A stretch of 34,047 bases of DNA from Catenulispora rubra (GCF_015356825.1 NZ_JAACYW010000105.1:1-34047); one strand, 5' to 3'. Counted from the first letter of the stretch, positions 1-8,132 are shown. Notes: generated from the sequence alone by a model not told the origin. Numbers and translations: made by a program.

Positions 1-147
1 CCCATCAGCTACCGCATCCCACCCCGAACCCTCACCCCACAACCAATACTTGCATGACACAACCAACGGCATTGCGAGGAGGCCCGCCAGAGGCCTCAAG
101 GTGCCCACCAAACGCGGCCGCCAGCCGCCCACATGACGCGTGCGCAG

Positions 148-262
148 TGACTCGGACCGACGCGCGGTCTTGCACGCGAAAACCGCCACCCGCCGACGCA
201 CCATGCACAGACGTGGACCAGTGCGCGGTCGTGGACGCGAAAACCGCCGGCCGCCAGCGCGA
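148..262. repeat. Imperfect ~61-bp direct repeat, about two copies, in a gene-free left end
   Basis: The first ~380 bases hold no gene I can support. Two copies of a segment reading GCGCGGTC, then a variable TTGCA or GTGGA, then CGCGAAAACCGCC lie at about 162-187 and 223-248, offset by 61 bases. A third, degenerate piece (AAACGCGGCCGCCAG) lies near 106-122. Short open frames here on both strands follow the repeat and have no family signature. Function is unknown. Confidence 0.5.
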
Positions 263-496
263 CATGCGGGGCACAACCGAACTGCGTCCCCCTGCGAGGC
301 CATCCAACCATTAGCGAAGCCGTAAAAATTCGCCTGTAAAGCCACAGGCAAACTGCACCGACCCGTCAGGCCCCCGATCCTGGTGGCGCTAACACCAGGT
401 CAAGCAAGCTCTCCCCACGCCTCCGTCCCCCGCACCAACCTGAAGTCACCACGCGGACCGCCACTCGGCACGCCGCGAACCAGCAGGGGGACCACC

Positions 497-922
497 GTGA
501 ACATCACCCTCACCCAAGCCGAAGCCATAACCACTACCGCCCGCACCCTAGCCACCGCCCACGCCGTAGCCGCCGCCTTCGCCGTCGTAGACACCGGCGG
601 GAACCTGGTCGCCTTCGCTCGGACCGACGGGGCGACGCTCATCACCATCGACACCGCGATCGGCAAGGCCTTCACCGCCATCAGCGTCGGCGGCGACAGC
701 ATCAACCTCACCCCGGCCATCCAACCCGGCGGCCCGCTGTTCGGCACCGGGCTCGTCCTGGCCGGGTCGCGCTCGCTGGTGCCCTACGGCGGCGGCGTCC
801 TCATCCGCGCCGAGGGCCGGGTGATCGGCGCGCTCGGCGTCTCCGGCGCACCGACCTCCGACGTCGACCACGAGATCGCCGCCGCCGCGTCCGCGCAGGT
901 CCCGGCGTTGCCGTCGCACTGA
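497..922 (+). CDS. GlcG/HbpS-family (DUF336) protein
   Basis: A 141-residue protein of the GlcG/HbpS (DUF336) fold. Known members include the extracellular haem-binding sensor HbpS of Streptomyces and GlcG of unknown function; some bind haem or small cofactors. Typical family features are the N-terminal helix (LTQAEAITTTARTLATAH), the strand AFAVVDTGGNLVAFARTDGA, the central TAIGKAFTA segment, and the C-terminal glycine-rich GGGVLI...GRVIGALGVSG. There is no signal peptide, so it is probably cytoplasmic. The GTG start at 497 is preferred because AGGGGG at 485-490 precedes it and the homology begins there; an upstream in-frame start at 383 would add a proline/arginine-rich tail unlike the family. 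No HbpS partner (SenS/SenR) is present in the window, so a haem-sensing role is not supported by context. Confidence 0.85.
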   Translation: MNITLTQAEAITTTARTLATAHAVAAAFAVVDTGGNLVAFARTDGATLITIDTAIGKAFTAISVGGDSINLTPAIQPGGPLFGTGLVLAGSRSLVPYGGGVLIRAEGRVIGALGVSGAPTSDVDHEIAAAASAQVPALPSH

Positions 923-940
923 TCGCGCGCTCTCCCGCGA

Positions 941-985
941 TGTCAGCACCCCTGTCAGGACGACGTCAGGCCCGTGTCAGCACAG
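941..985 (+). promoter_or_regulatory. Four phased TGTCAG-type direct repeats upstream of the DUF4097 gene
   Basis: TGTCAG, TGTCAG, CGTCAG and TGTCAG start at 941, 953, 964 and 975, giving spacings of 12, 11 and 11 bases, about one helical turn each. Such 11-bp direct repeats are the usual layout of operators for OmpR/PhoB-type response regulators. The array ends about 75 bases before the next gene's start, so it could lie at or upstream of the -35 region. The regulator is unknown. Confidence 0.5.
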
Positions 986-1061
986 CCCGCGAAAGTCGGG
1001 GATGTGAGAGCGGGCCACCCGGACTCGCAGTCACGCAGACACCGCGACCAAGGAGAGCATG

Positions 1062-1730
1062 ATGCAGAAGTTCCAGACCCCGAGCCCGATCACCGTCATC
1101 CTGGACATCCCGGCGGGCCAGATCCGCCTCATCGCAACCGACCGCACCGACACCACCGTCGAGGTCCTGCCGTCGGACGCCTCAAAGCGCCGCGACGCGA
1201 AAACCGCAGAGCAGACGACGATCGACTTCACCAACAACATCCTGCGCATCGCCACCGCCGACCCGAACAAGGTCCTCGGCAGCTCCGGCTCGCTTGACGT
1301 GACCATCGCGCTGCCGTCCGGCTCACGCATCGAGGGCAAGGCCGGCGCCGCAGAGCTCTACAGCACCGGGCGCCTCGGCACCGTGAGCTTCGACGGCGCG
1401 TACCGCACCGTCGAGCTCGACGAGATCGCCGGCGGCACCATCACCATGCACATGGGCGACCTCTCGATCGCGAAGCTGACCGGCTCGGCGAATCTCCGCA
1501 ACGGCAAGGGCGACATCACCGTCGCCGAAGCCGTCGCCGGCTCGGTCGAGCTCCGCACCGACATGGGCAACCTGACGATCGCCGCCGCCCACGGCATCTC
1601 CGGCACCCTGGACGCCGGCACCAGCTACGGCCGCGTCACCAACGCGATGCAGAACTCCGAGGGCGCCGGCGCCAGCCTGGCCGTCAAGGCAACCACATCA
1701 CACGGCGACATCACCGCGACGAGCCTCTGA
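1062..1730 (+). CDS. DUF4097-type beta-repeat (putative adhesin-like) protein
   Basis: This 222-residue protein matches DUF4097/putative-adhesin proteins, which fold as right-handed beta-solenoids made of short repeats. The body consists of recurring short beta units such as GTVSFDGAYRTVELDEIAGG, GDLSIAKLTGSANLRNGKGD and GNLTIAAAHGISGTLDAGTS. The N-terminus (TPSPITVILDIPAGQIRLIATDR) is the usual opening of actinobacterial members. There is no signal peptide or membrane segment, so a cytoplasmic location is likely. AGGAGA at 1051-1056 favours ATG 1062 over the adjacent ATG 1059, which lies only two bases away. The gene sits behind the phased TGTCAG array and shortly before an ECF sigma gene. 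Its function is unknown; in related genomes such genes often sit near membrane regulators, but no such partner is seen here. Confidence 0.8.
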   Translation: MQKFQTPSPITVILDIPAGQIRLIATDRTDTTVEVLPSDASKRRDAKTAEQTTIDFTNNILRIATADPNKVLGSSGSLDVTIALPSGSRIEGKAGAAELYSTGRLGTVSFDGAYRTVELDEIAGGTITMHMGDLSIAKLTGSANLRNGKGDITVAEAVAGSVELRTDMGNLTIAAAHGISGTLDAGTSYGRVTNAMQNSEGAGASLAVKATTSHGDITATSL

Positions 1731-1806
1731 GGTGGTCTGCGGCACGCGGACGCCCTAGGGTCGTTTTCGTAACGCCGCACATCGGTGACGAATAGCCGGA
1801 GTCGCC

Positions 1807-3243
1807 ATGAACACACAAAGTTGCCAGATCTGCGGAACCGCGCTCCCGCAACGAGAACGCGGCCGGGGCCGAACCTCGGTCTACTGCTCGGCGGCGTGTA
1901 GGCAACGCGCCTACCGCCGCCGACACACCAAAGCGGACCAGACCCCCGCCGACGTCCTCGCGGACATCGAACAGCAGGTCAAAACGCTGGCTTTGGACCC
2001 TCCACAAGTGTTCCAAGCCGATGCCGAGGCCTTGGCGGCAGCAGCACGGGTCCTGCGGCGCATGGCGCAAAACGTCACGCCAGAAGCTGTGACGAAAACA
2101 GAGGAGGCATCAGCGACAGAGCAGCACCCCCCACACCTGAACAACGAATCAGACTTCGCAGCCCTCGTAGAACCCCACCGCAAATGGCTCCACCTCCACT
2201 GCTACCGCATGGTCGGCTCCTACGACGACGCCGAGGACCTGGTCCAGGAAACCCTCCTCAAAGCCTGGCGCGACCGATCCGGCTTCCAAGGCCGAGCAGC
2301 AGCACGAACCTGGCTCTACCGCATCGCCACCAACGCCTGCATCGACCACTTGCGCCGCACCGGCCGCCGACCCCAGCGCTACGAACCGGCCCCCAGCAGC
2401 AGGTCCGGCAGCGAGTCCGGCAGCGGTTCCGGCAGCGGTTCCAACATCGACTCCCCCGCCGCCGAACCCCCAGAACGCCAGGCCTGGCTACAGCCCTACC
2501 CCGACCACCTCCTCGACGAAGTCTCCGCCGACGACGAACAGCCCGAAACCGCCGCGGTCTCACGAGAGACCATGGAACTCGTCTTCCTCGCCGCACTCCA
2601 ACACCTACCGCCCCGCCAGCGCGCCGTCCTGATCTTCCGCGACGTCCTGGGCCGCCCGGTCGAGGAAACCGCGACGCTGATGGACATGAGCGTCGCCGCC
2701 TCCAACAGCGCCTTGCAGCGGGCCCGGCAGACGCTGCGCGAACGCCTGCCGCAGCGCCGCGTCGACTGGACCGCCGGCACCCACAGCCAGCAGGAACGCG
2801 ACATCGTCCGCCGCTACATGGTCGCGGCCGAGCGCGCCGACGTGTCGATGATGGCCGACCTCCTCAGCGCCGACGTGCTGGTCACGATGCCGCCGAACCC
2901 GGTCTGGTTCGCCGGCCGGGACGCACTGCTCAAGCAGCTCGGGACCATCTTCGACAGCAGGTCCGCCGGGTACTTCGGGCGCTGGCGGCACGTGCCGGTG
3001 GGAGCGAACCGGCAGCCGGCCGTCGCCGGATACGTGCAGCGTCCGGGGACCTCGGTGTTCCGCGCGCAGATGGTCGACGTGCTGCGCATCGAGAACGGCC
3101 AGATCGTCGAGATCACCACGTTCGAAGCGCACCTCGTGGCCGCCTTCGGCCTGCCGCTCACCCTGCCTGCCGCTCACCCTGCCGATCACCCTGCCGACCG
3201 AGCACCGATGACAGATCGCGGTGACCGACGTCCAACTCTTTGA
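1807..3243 (+). CDS. ECF sigma-70 factor with N-terminal zinc finger and C-terminal SnoaL-like domain
   Basis: A 478-residue extracytoplasmic-function sigma factor of the SigG/SigX5-like group that carries a C-terminal SnoaL/NTF2-like domain (ECF56-like). Region 2 lies at about 116-185 (HCYRMVGSYDDAEDLVQETL, then FQGRAAARTWLYRIATNACI). The group signature WLQPYPDHLLDE follows near 225-236. Region 4 is at about 258-310 (LPPRQRAVLIFRDVLGRPVE and an SVAASNSALQRARQ helix). The SnoaL-like domain spans about 334-460. Unusual for the group, the first ~40 residues form a CxxC...CxxxC zinc-finger-like module (CQIC at 6-9, YCSAAC, then a basic stretch), followed by a ~75-residue linker. A Ser-Gly repeat (GSESGSGSGSGS) separates regions 2 and 4. 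The ATG at 1807 has GGAG upstream. The AHSA1 gene follows after 35 bases and is probably co-transcribed. No anti-sigma gene is adjacent, consistent with this group. Confidence 0.9.
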   Translation: MNTQSCQICGTALPQRERGRGRTSVYCSAACRQRAYRRRHTKADQTPADVLADIEQQVKTLALDPPQVFQADAEALAAAARVLRRMAQNVTPEAVTKTEEASATEQHPPHLNNESDFAALVEPHRKWLHLHCYRMVGSYDDAEDLVQETLLKAWRDRSGFQGRAAARTWLYRIATNACIDHLRRTGRRPQRYEPAPSSRSGSESGSGSGSGSNIDSPAAEPPERQAWLQPYPDHLLDEVSADDEQPETAAVSRETMELVFLAALQHLPPRQRAVLIFRDVLGRPVEETATLMDMSVAASNSALQRARQTLRERLPQRRVDWTAGTHSQQERDIVRRYMVAAERADVSMMADLLSADVLVTMPPNPVWFAGRDALLKQLGTIFDSRSAGYFGRWRHVPVGANRQPAVAGYVQRPGTSVFRAQMVDVLRIENGQIVEITTFEAHLVAAFGLPLTLPAAHPADHPADRAPMTDRGDRRPTL

Positions 3244-3278
3244 CAGCACGGCAGATCGAGAAACGGAGCGACACCATC

Positions 3279-3773
3279 ATGACCACGCAGAAGATCCAGA
3301 TCGAGCGCACCTACGCCGCCGCCCCCGAGAAGATCTGGGAACTGTGGACCACCGCCGCCGGCATCGAGGCCTGGTGGTCGCCGGACGGGTTCACCGTCCA
3401 CGTCGAAGCGTTGGACCTGCGCCCCGGCGGCACGCTGACCTACACGATGACCGCCACCGGCCCCGAGCAGATCGCGTTCATGGAAGGCGCCGGCCTGCCG
3501 CTGAGCACGACCTCGACCAAGACCTTCACCGAGGTCGAGCCCACGCGGCGCCTGGCCTACAGCACCGTCGCCGACTTCATCCCCGGCGTGGCGCCGTACG
3601 AGTTCCTGACCGAGGTCGAACTGCGGCCGGTCGGCGACGGCGCCGACGGCGGCACCCACGTGACCATGACCGCCGACGCCATGCACGACGAGGAGTGGAC
3701 CGGCCGCCTGTCCGCGGGGCGTGCGAACGAGATGGACAACCTGGCGAAGCTGACCGGATCCCGCGAGGCGTGA
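3279..3773 (+). CDS. SRPBCC / AHSA1-like domain protein
   Basis: A 164-residue protein of the START/SRPBCC superfamily, AHSA1-like branch. These small helix-grip proteins bind hydrophobic ligands in a deep pocket. Diagnostic features are the N-terminal IERTYAAAPEKIWELWTTAA, the AWWSPDGF turn and the repeated beta strands ending in the long C-terminal helix ANEMDNLAKLTGS. ATG 3279 has CGGAG about ten bases upstream. An in-frame TTG at 3240 overlaps the sigma factor stop, but it would add 13 residues with no family match. The gene lies directly behind the ECF sigma gene; pairing of SigX5-type sigma factors with AHSA1 proteins suggests it is in the sigma regulon, which is inference. Ligand unknown. 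Confidence 0.85.
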   Translation: MTTQKIQIERTYAAAPEKIWELWTTAAGIEAWWSPDGFTVHVEALDLRPGGTLTYTMTATGPEQIAFMEGAGLPLSTTSTKTFTEVEPTRRLAYSTVADFIPGVAPYEFLTEVELRPVGDGADGGTHVTMTADAMHDEEWTGRLSAGRANEMDNLAKLTGSREA

Positions 3774-3884
3774 TCAGCCCGCCATCGGCCGCCTGCGCAA
3801 ACGAACCGGCCGACAGGCTGGCTGCAAGTTCCTTCGCACTGCGATGCACGGTCATCGCGACGAGCTGGCAGCCCGCCACGACCG

Positions 3885-4446
3885 TCAAGTCCGACGCCAT
3901 GCCGGCGAGGCGAAAAACGAGTGATATGTCAGCAGCACGTCATGCCTGACACCCTGTACGAGCCCTGCGATGATGAAGGCGGTGACCGCGAGCCCGACCC
4001 GGGGTGTGAACACCCAGCGAACATGCCCCGGACGCAGCCACGCCAGGCTTGCCTGCCGCGGTGCGGTCGCCGGGCCGGGACCGCCCCCGTGACGGTCCCG
4101 GTCTCGGCCGTCGACCGCCGCGACGAAGCCCAGCTCCACCAGGTCCGCGATGAAGTCGGCGACGTCGAGGTCGGCATCGTGTCGCCGGTCGGCATCGCAC
4201 TTGACCCCGGCCACAGTCCGCCCCTCGGCCAGCAGGTCGATGATCGTCTTCGCCTCCTCCGGCAGCTCGACGAACTCCCCGGTCGCGGCGGGGGGTCTGG
4301 CCGCGATGGCCGCCCGGCACGGCGCCGACGCCGAGGCGCGGGTCGCGGGAGACCGACTCGTTGGCCGGCGAGATCGGGAACTGACCGGTGGCCGGGAACT
4401 CACTGGTCAGCGAGGACTTCGCAGGCCAGGCCCCGGGCGTCGGCGA
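3885..4446 (-). pseudogene. Broken PqqD-like / M50-peptidase-type gene (N-terminal remnant)
   Basis: Read on the minus strand, the clear part is a PqqD-like winged-helix segment (TGEFVELPEEAKTIIDLLAEG ... DVADFIADLVELGFVAAVDG). It is followed by WLRPGHVRWVFTPRVGLAV, a hydrophobic helix, and a stop just after YHSFFASP. This resembles the start of actinobacterial membrane M50 peptidases with an N-terminal PqqD-like domain, which are known from peptide-modification loci. The HExxH catalytic domain is absent. The extreme N-terminus (ATGQFPISPANESVSRDPRL) lies in another frame, with the switch near a run of six G at 4290-4295, and that frame has no good start after its stop at 4447-4449. Loss of the 3' part plus a frameshift indicates a pseudogene. 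Family assignment is by remembered similarity only. Confidence 0.5.
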
Positions 4447-4550
4447 TTACCGTAAAGCTTCAGAAAAGGGTTGAGAAAACCTAGAACAAACATGTCCGGC
4501 AGACGGCCGTCGAGGTGGATTCTGAATGCCCCGAAGTGAGGAGCATTCAC

Positions 4551-5957
4551 GTGGTCCAGGGTTGGTCAGCGGGGGTGGATGTGCCGTACGACCCGGACTG
4601 GGTCGTACCCCGTCGGGACTGGCGTCACAGCCTGCCCCTTCTTCCGCGCCGGCCGCTGTCGGCCGTGCTGTTGGGCGTGCTCGCGGCGGGGGTCGCGGGC
4701 CTGTTGGCACTGTGGTGGCGGCAGACGCCGACCGACCGGCTCCAGTCGGAGGCGGACTACCTCGTCATGCTGGCCCAGATCACCGGGCTGGTCGGCGCTT
4801 ACCTGTTGCTCGTCGAGATCGCGTTGATGGCCCGGGTTCCGTGGCTGGAGCACCGGCTGGGTTCGTGGCTGGCGTCCGCGCACCGCAGTCTGGGCGGCTA
4901 CCTGGTGCTGCTGTTGTGCGCGCACGCGGGATTCGTGATCGCGGCGTACTCGGTCAGCGTGCACGCGCCGCCGTCGACGGTCCTGGTCAGCATCCTGCGA
5001 ACCTATCCGGGCGTGCTCGCGGCGACCATCGGGTTCCTGGTGATGCTGCTCGCGGGCTTCACGTCGGCCCGGAGCATCCGGCGGCGGCTGGGTTATGAGG
5101 GCTGGCATGCGATCCACCTGCTGATGTATCCGGCCGCGGCGGCCGCGTTCTGGCACCAGATCAGCCTCGGCGCGCAGTTCACGCGGAACCCGTGGGCTGC
5201 GGACATCTGGGTGGGGCTGCACGCGATCGTCGCGGCGGCGATCGTCTGCAACCGCGTCGTGATCCCGTTGCTGAACAACCGGCACCACCGGTTCCGGGTG
5301 ACGCGGGTGGAGGAGGTCGCGCCCGACGCGATGAGCGTGTACATCACGGGACGGCGGGTCGCCGACCTCGGGGCCGAGGCCGGGCAGTACTTCCGGTGGC
5401 GGTTCATGAGCCGGACCCTGTGGTACCAGGCGCATCCGTTCTCGTTGTCGGCGGCGCCGCACGCGGACACGCTGCGGCTGACGTTCAAGTGCGTCGGCGG
5501 GTACACGAGGCGGCTGAAGCGGCGGCTGCGACCGGGGGTCCGGGTGTTCCTGGACGGGCCGTACGGCGCGTTCACCGGGGTGCTGCGGCGTCAGCACGGC
5601 GTGGTGATGATCGGCGGCGGCATCGGGGTGACGCCGCTGCGCGCGATCGTCGAGACCATGCACGGCCGGCGGCACGACATCGTCTTCATCCAGCGGGCTT
5701 CGACGGTCGGGGACCTGATCCTGACCCGCGAGCTCGAAGCCCTCAACGCGGCCGGGCGGATCATCTACATCCCGGCCATCGGCAGCCGGCGCAACGATCC
5801 GCTGTCCGCCGACCGGCTGCTGGACCTGATCCCGGACCTGGAGGACCGGGAGGTGTTCATCTGCGGGTCCGTCGGCATGGCCTCCGCCGCGGTGCGGAAC
5901 CTTCGGCGAGCCGGAGTACGGCGGGGCCGGATCCACACCGAGATCTTCGACTTCTGA
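4551..5957 (+). CDS. Ferric-reductase-like transmembrane flavocytochrome
   Basis: A 468-residue membrane oxidoreductase of the ferric reductase/NADPH-oxidase type. About six hydrophobic helices lie in the first ~230 residues, with paired histidines suited to bind b-type haem (SAHRSLGGY, LCAHAGF, WHAIHLLMY, FWHQI). A cytoplasmic ferredoxin-reductase-like part follows: an FAD-binding barrel with QAHPFSLSAAP, then an NAD(P)-binding fold with GGGIGVTPLRA and a terminal CGSVGMA...IHTEIFDF. It should move electrons from NAD(P)H through FAD and haem across the membrane. GTG 4551 is chosen because TGAGGAG at 4536-4542 sits eight bases before it; an earlier in-frame GTG at 4515 lacks this. The FMN-binding gene begins 53 bases downstream on the same strand, so the two probably form an operon. 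Confidence 0.9.
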   Translation: MVQGWSAGVDVPYDPDWVVPRRDWRHSLPLLPRRPLSAVLLGVLAAGVAGLLALWWRQTPTDRLQSEADYLVMLAQITGLVGAYLLLVEIALMARVPWLEHRLGSWLASAHRSLGGYLVLLLCAHAGFVIAAYSVSVHAPPSTVLVSILRTYPGVLAATIGFLVMLLAGFTSARSIRRRLGYEGWHAIHLLMYPAAAAAFWHQISLGAQFTRNPWAADIWVGLHAIVAAAIVCNRVVIPLLNNRHHRFRVTRVEEVAPDAMSVYITGRRVADLGAEAGQYFRWRFMSRTLWYQAHPFSLSAAPHADTLRLTFKCVGGYTRRLKRRLRPGVRVFLDGPYGAFTGVLRRQHGVVMIGGGIGVTPLRAIVETMHGRRHDIVFIQRASTVGDLILTRELEALNAAGRIIYIPAIGSRRNDPLSADRLLDLIPDLEDREVFICGSVGMASAAVRNLRRAGVRRGRIHTEIFDF

Positions 5958-6010
5958 GTTCACCCTCGCTCGGGCCCTCCCGAGGCACCTCGTCGAATCA
6001 GGGGACGCCA

Positions 6011-6436
6011 ATGCGTATTCCTCACATCAGGACTCTGTTCTCCGTGATCGGCACAGTCGGCGCGATGGGCGGCCTGCTCGCCGTCAAAACCTCGGCACAC
6101 GGGCTCGCCCCGAAGGAGCCGCCGGCGACGAAGAACACGTACGAGGTGGGTTCGAGCGCGGTCATGACCGTGACCGGGCCCCCGATCGCGATCACGCACG
6201 GCATCGTGCAGGTCCGCATCACCGTGGCGAACGGACGCATCGTGTTCGTCACCGCGACCAGCCTCCCGCGCGACAACGACGACTCCTGGGCACGGTCGCT
6301 GATCGCGGCCGGGATTCTGGGCCGCGAGGTGGTCGCGACGCAGTCGGCGCGTGTTGATGGGGTGAGTGGGGCTACGTATACGTCGAAGGCCTATATGACG
6401 TCGTTGCAGGCGGCGATCGACGCGGTCAAGGGATGA
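6011..6436 (+). CDS. Secreted FMN-binding-domain protein with flavinylation motif
   Basis: A 141-residue protein with an N-terminal hydrophobic export signal (about residues 8-29), a short linker and one FMN-binding domain. The motif DGVSGAT at 116-122 matches the DxxSGAT site at which ApbE-type transferases link FMN to threonine (here Thr122). The rest of the domain fits the family, including GIVQVRITVANGRIVFV and the closing SLQAAIDAVKG. It is predicted to sit outside the membrane, free or anchored by an uncleaved signal. Because the preceding gene encodes a transmembrane reductase, it is the probable acceptor or relay for exported electrons. AGGGGA precedes the ATG. No apbE is present in the window, so flavinylation would need a transferase encoded elsewhere. 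Confidence 0.88.
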   Translation: MRIPHIRTLFSVIGTVGAMGGLLAVKTSAHGLAPKEPPATKNTYEVGSSAVMTVTGPPIAITHGIVQVRITVANGRIVFVTATSLPRDNDDSWARSLIAAGILGREVVATQSARVDGVSGATYTSKAYMTSLQAAIDAVKG

Positions 6437-6564
6437 GGGGTCAACACCTACGCGCGAGCGCTTCGCTTACGCCTAACGGCGGAGCCGCGAAACAGAGCAC
6501 GTATTTAGTCTGAACGCGTCCTGCTCCACCGGCTACGGGGAAGCCACAGAGAGGCTCAGACTTC

Positions 6565-7998
6565 GTGTCACGCATATCCCGGTCCGCCCGCATACCGGCC
6601 CTGATGGCGGCGTGCGGTGTCGCGGCGGCCACGGCCGCCCTCGCCACGGCGGCGCACGCGGGCACCGCGCCGTCCGCGTCATCTGCTTCGTCCGCCTCGC
6701 CGGTGCCAGCCGTTCCGGCTCCGGCGACCGGCGTCAGTCGCGTCTACGGTGCCGACCGCTACCAGACCGGGGTGCAGGTCTCACAGTCGCAGTGGGCTGA
6801 TGCCGCCGGCGACGCCACGAACCGGGCCAAGGCGCAGGCCGTCGTGCTCGCTCGTGGAGACAACTTCCCCGACGCGCTGTCCGGCGTGCCGCTGGCCGCG
6901 AAGGTGCACGGCCCGCTGCTGCTCACCAGCCCGACGTCGCTGACGGCGGCCACCGCGGCCGAGATCGCGCGCGTGCTCGGCCCGGGCGCCGGGCAGCCGG
7001 TGTACATCCTCGGCGGGACCGGGGCGGTCTCCCCGGCGGTCGAAGCCCAGCTGACGCGGGACGGCTACGCGGTGACCCGGTATCAGGGGGCGAACCGCTA
7101 CCTGACGGCGCTGGACGTGGCACGCCGCGGCCTCGGCGACCCGTCGCGGATCGTGGTCGCGACCGGTGACGGGTACGCCGACGCGCTCGCCGCCGGTCCG
7201 TTCGCGGCCGGTCCGGACGCGGTCAAGAGCGGGCCGGCGGCGATCGTGCTTTCCAGCGGCCACAGCCTGGATCCGTCCACCGCGGCGTACGTCTCCGGGA
7301 AGCTCGCGGCGGCGGCACCGGGCGACTGCGCCGCCGTGACCGCCGTCGGGGTCCAGGCGACGGCGGCCGTCCAGCTCGTCACGCGCCCCGGCGCCTGCTC
7401 GACGCCGCTGGCCGGCCCGGACCGATACGCGACGGCCGTGGCGGTCGCGAAGCAGTTCCCGGCGGGCACGTCGGTGGGCGTCGCGACCGGCGGCGGTTTC
7501 GCCGACGCGCTCACCGGCGGCGCGGCGATGGCGGCGCTCGGGCGTCCGCTGGTGCTCACCGACGCGGCGGCGCTGGGCGACAACCCGCGGCTGTGGCTGG
7601 TCGGCGCGCACCAGGCCGGGGTCACCTCGACTGTGGTCTTCGGCGGAGCCGGCGCGGTCGGCAACGGGGTTCTCGCGCAGCTGCAGGACATCGCGAACGG
7701 CGGCGACGGCCTGCCGATCACGCCGCCGCCGCCCCCGCCCGGCGGCGGCCTGTGCGGCGCGCCGACGAACCCCTACGGCCTGAACTACTGCGGATCCGGC
7801 GCGCTGATCACCAAGGCGCAGGTTCCGTCGGACATCTGCACGTACTTCTCCTGCATCGGCGCACCGACGAACGAGAGCTTCTGGAAGGGCGTCGGGTACC
7901 TGGAGGTCTGCAACGACGGCGACATCTCACTGTCGGGCGGACGCAGCGGCGCCTGCTCTTCGCACGGCGGCGAGAACCACCCGGTCTGGAAGAGCTGA
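6565..7998 (+). CDS. Secreted cell-wall-binding repeat 2 protein with Cys-rich C-terminal domain
   Basis: A 477-residue exported protein. The first ~32 residues are a signal peptide (basic start, then ALMAACGVAAATAALATAAHA). A Ser/Ala/Pro linker follows, then three cell-wall-binding-repeat-2 units covering about 58-375; each contains RVYGADRYQT-like and FPDALSG/YADALAA/FADALTG signatures and an ILGG- or VFGGAGAV-type end. This repeat binds anionic cell-wall polymers in other Gram-positives. A PPPPPPGGG linker leads to a ~80-residue C-terminal module with about seven cysteines, ending LSGGRSGACSSHGGEN, which resembles the DUF3761 end motif (GxCSxHGG). No catalytic domain is visible. The GTG start is supported by the signal peptide; the ribosome site is weak. 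A strong hairpin terminator follows at 8032-8069. Role: probably a surface-attached protein of unknown activity. Confidence 0.85.
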   Translation: MSRISRSARIPALMAACGVAAATAALATAAHAGTAPSASSASSASPVPAVPAPATGVSRVYGADRYQTGVQVSQSQWADAAGDATNRAKAQAVVLARGDNFPDALSGVPLAAKVHGPLLLTSPTSLTAATAAEIARVLGPGAGQPVYILGGTGAVSPAVEAQLTRDGYAVTRYQGANRYLTALDVARRGLGDPSRIVVATGDGYADALAAGPFAAGPDAVKSGPAAIVLSSGHSLDPSTAAYVSGKLAAAAPGDCAAVTAVGVQATAAVQLVTRPGACSTPLAGPDRYATAVAVAKQFPAGTSVGVATGGGFADALTGGAAMAALGRPLVLTDAAALGDNPRLWLVGAHQAGVTSTVVFGGAGAVGNGVLAQLQDIANGGDGLPITPPPPPPGGGLCGAPTNPYGLNYCGSGALITKAQVPSDICTYFSCIGAPTNESFWKGVGYLEVCNDGDISLSGGRSGACSSHGGENHPVWKS

Positions 7999-8031
7999 CA
8001 GAACCCGGCACCCACTGCTGGCACACACGTG

Positions 8032-8069
8032 ATCGGGGTCCGCATCAGATTGCTGATGCGGACCCCGAT
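8032..8069. terminator. Perfect 17-bp hairpin, bidirectional terminator
   Basis: Arms 8032-8048 and 8053-8069 are exact inverse complements around a four-base ATTG loop. The hairpin lies between the cell-wall-binding protein gene (+) and the convergent DUF1772 gene (-), so it can serve both. There is no long T-run, as is common in actinomycete terminators. Confidence 0.85.
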
Positions 8070-8132
8070 TCGCTGTTCCACGACTCGGCACCGCCCGGAG
8101 TGAAGACCTCCATCTGCTTGCGGAGGCACGTG

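Noticed and set aside
6437..6564. Possible c-di-AMP (ydaO-type) riboswitch before the wall-binding protein
   Set aside because: Only a GGGGAAGCC-like fragment fits; the conserved core and second half are not seen in 128 bases.
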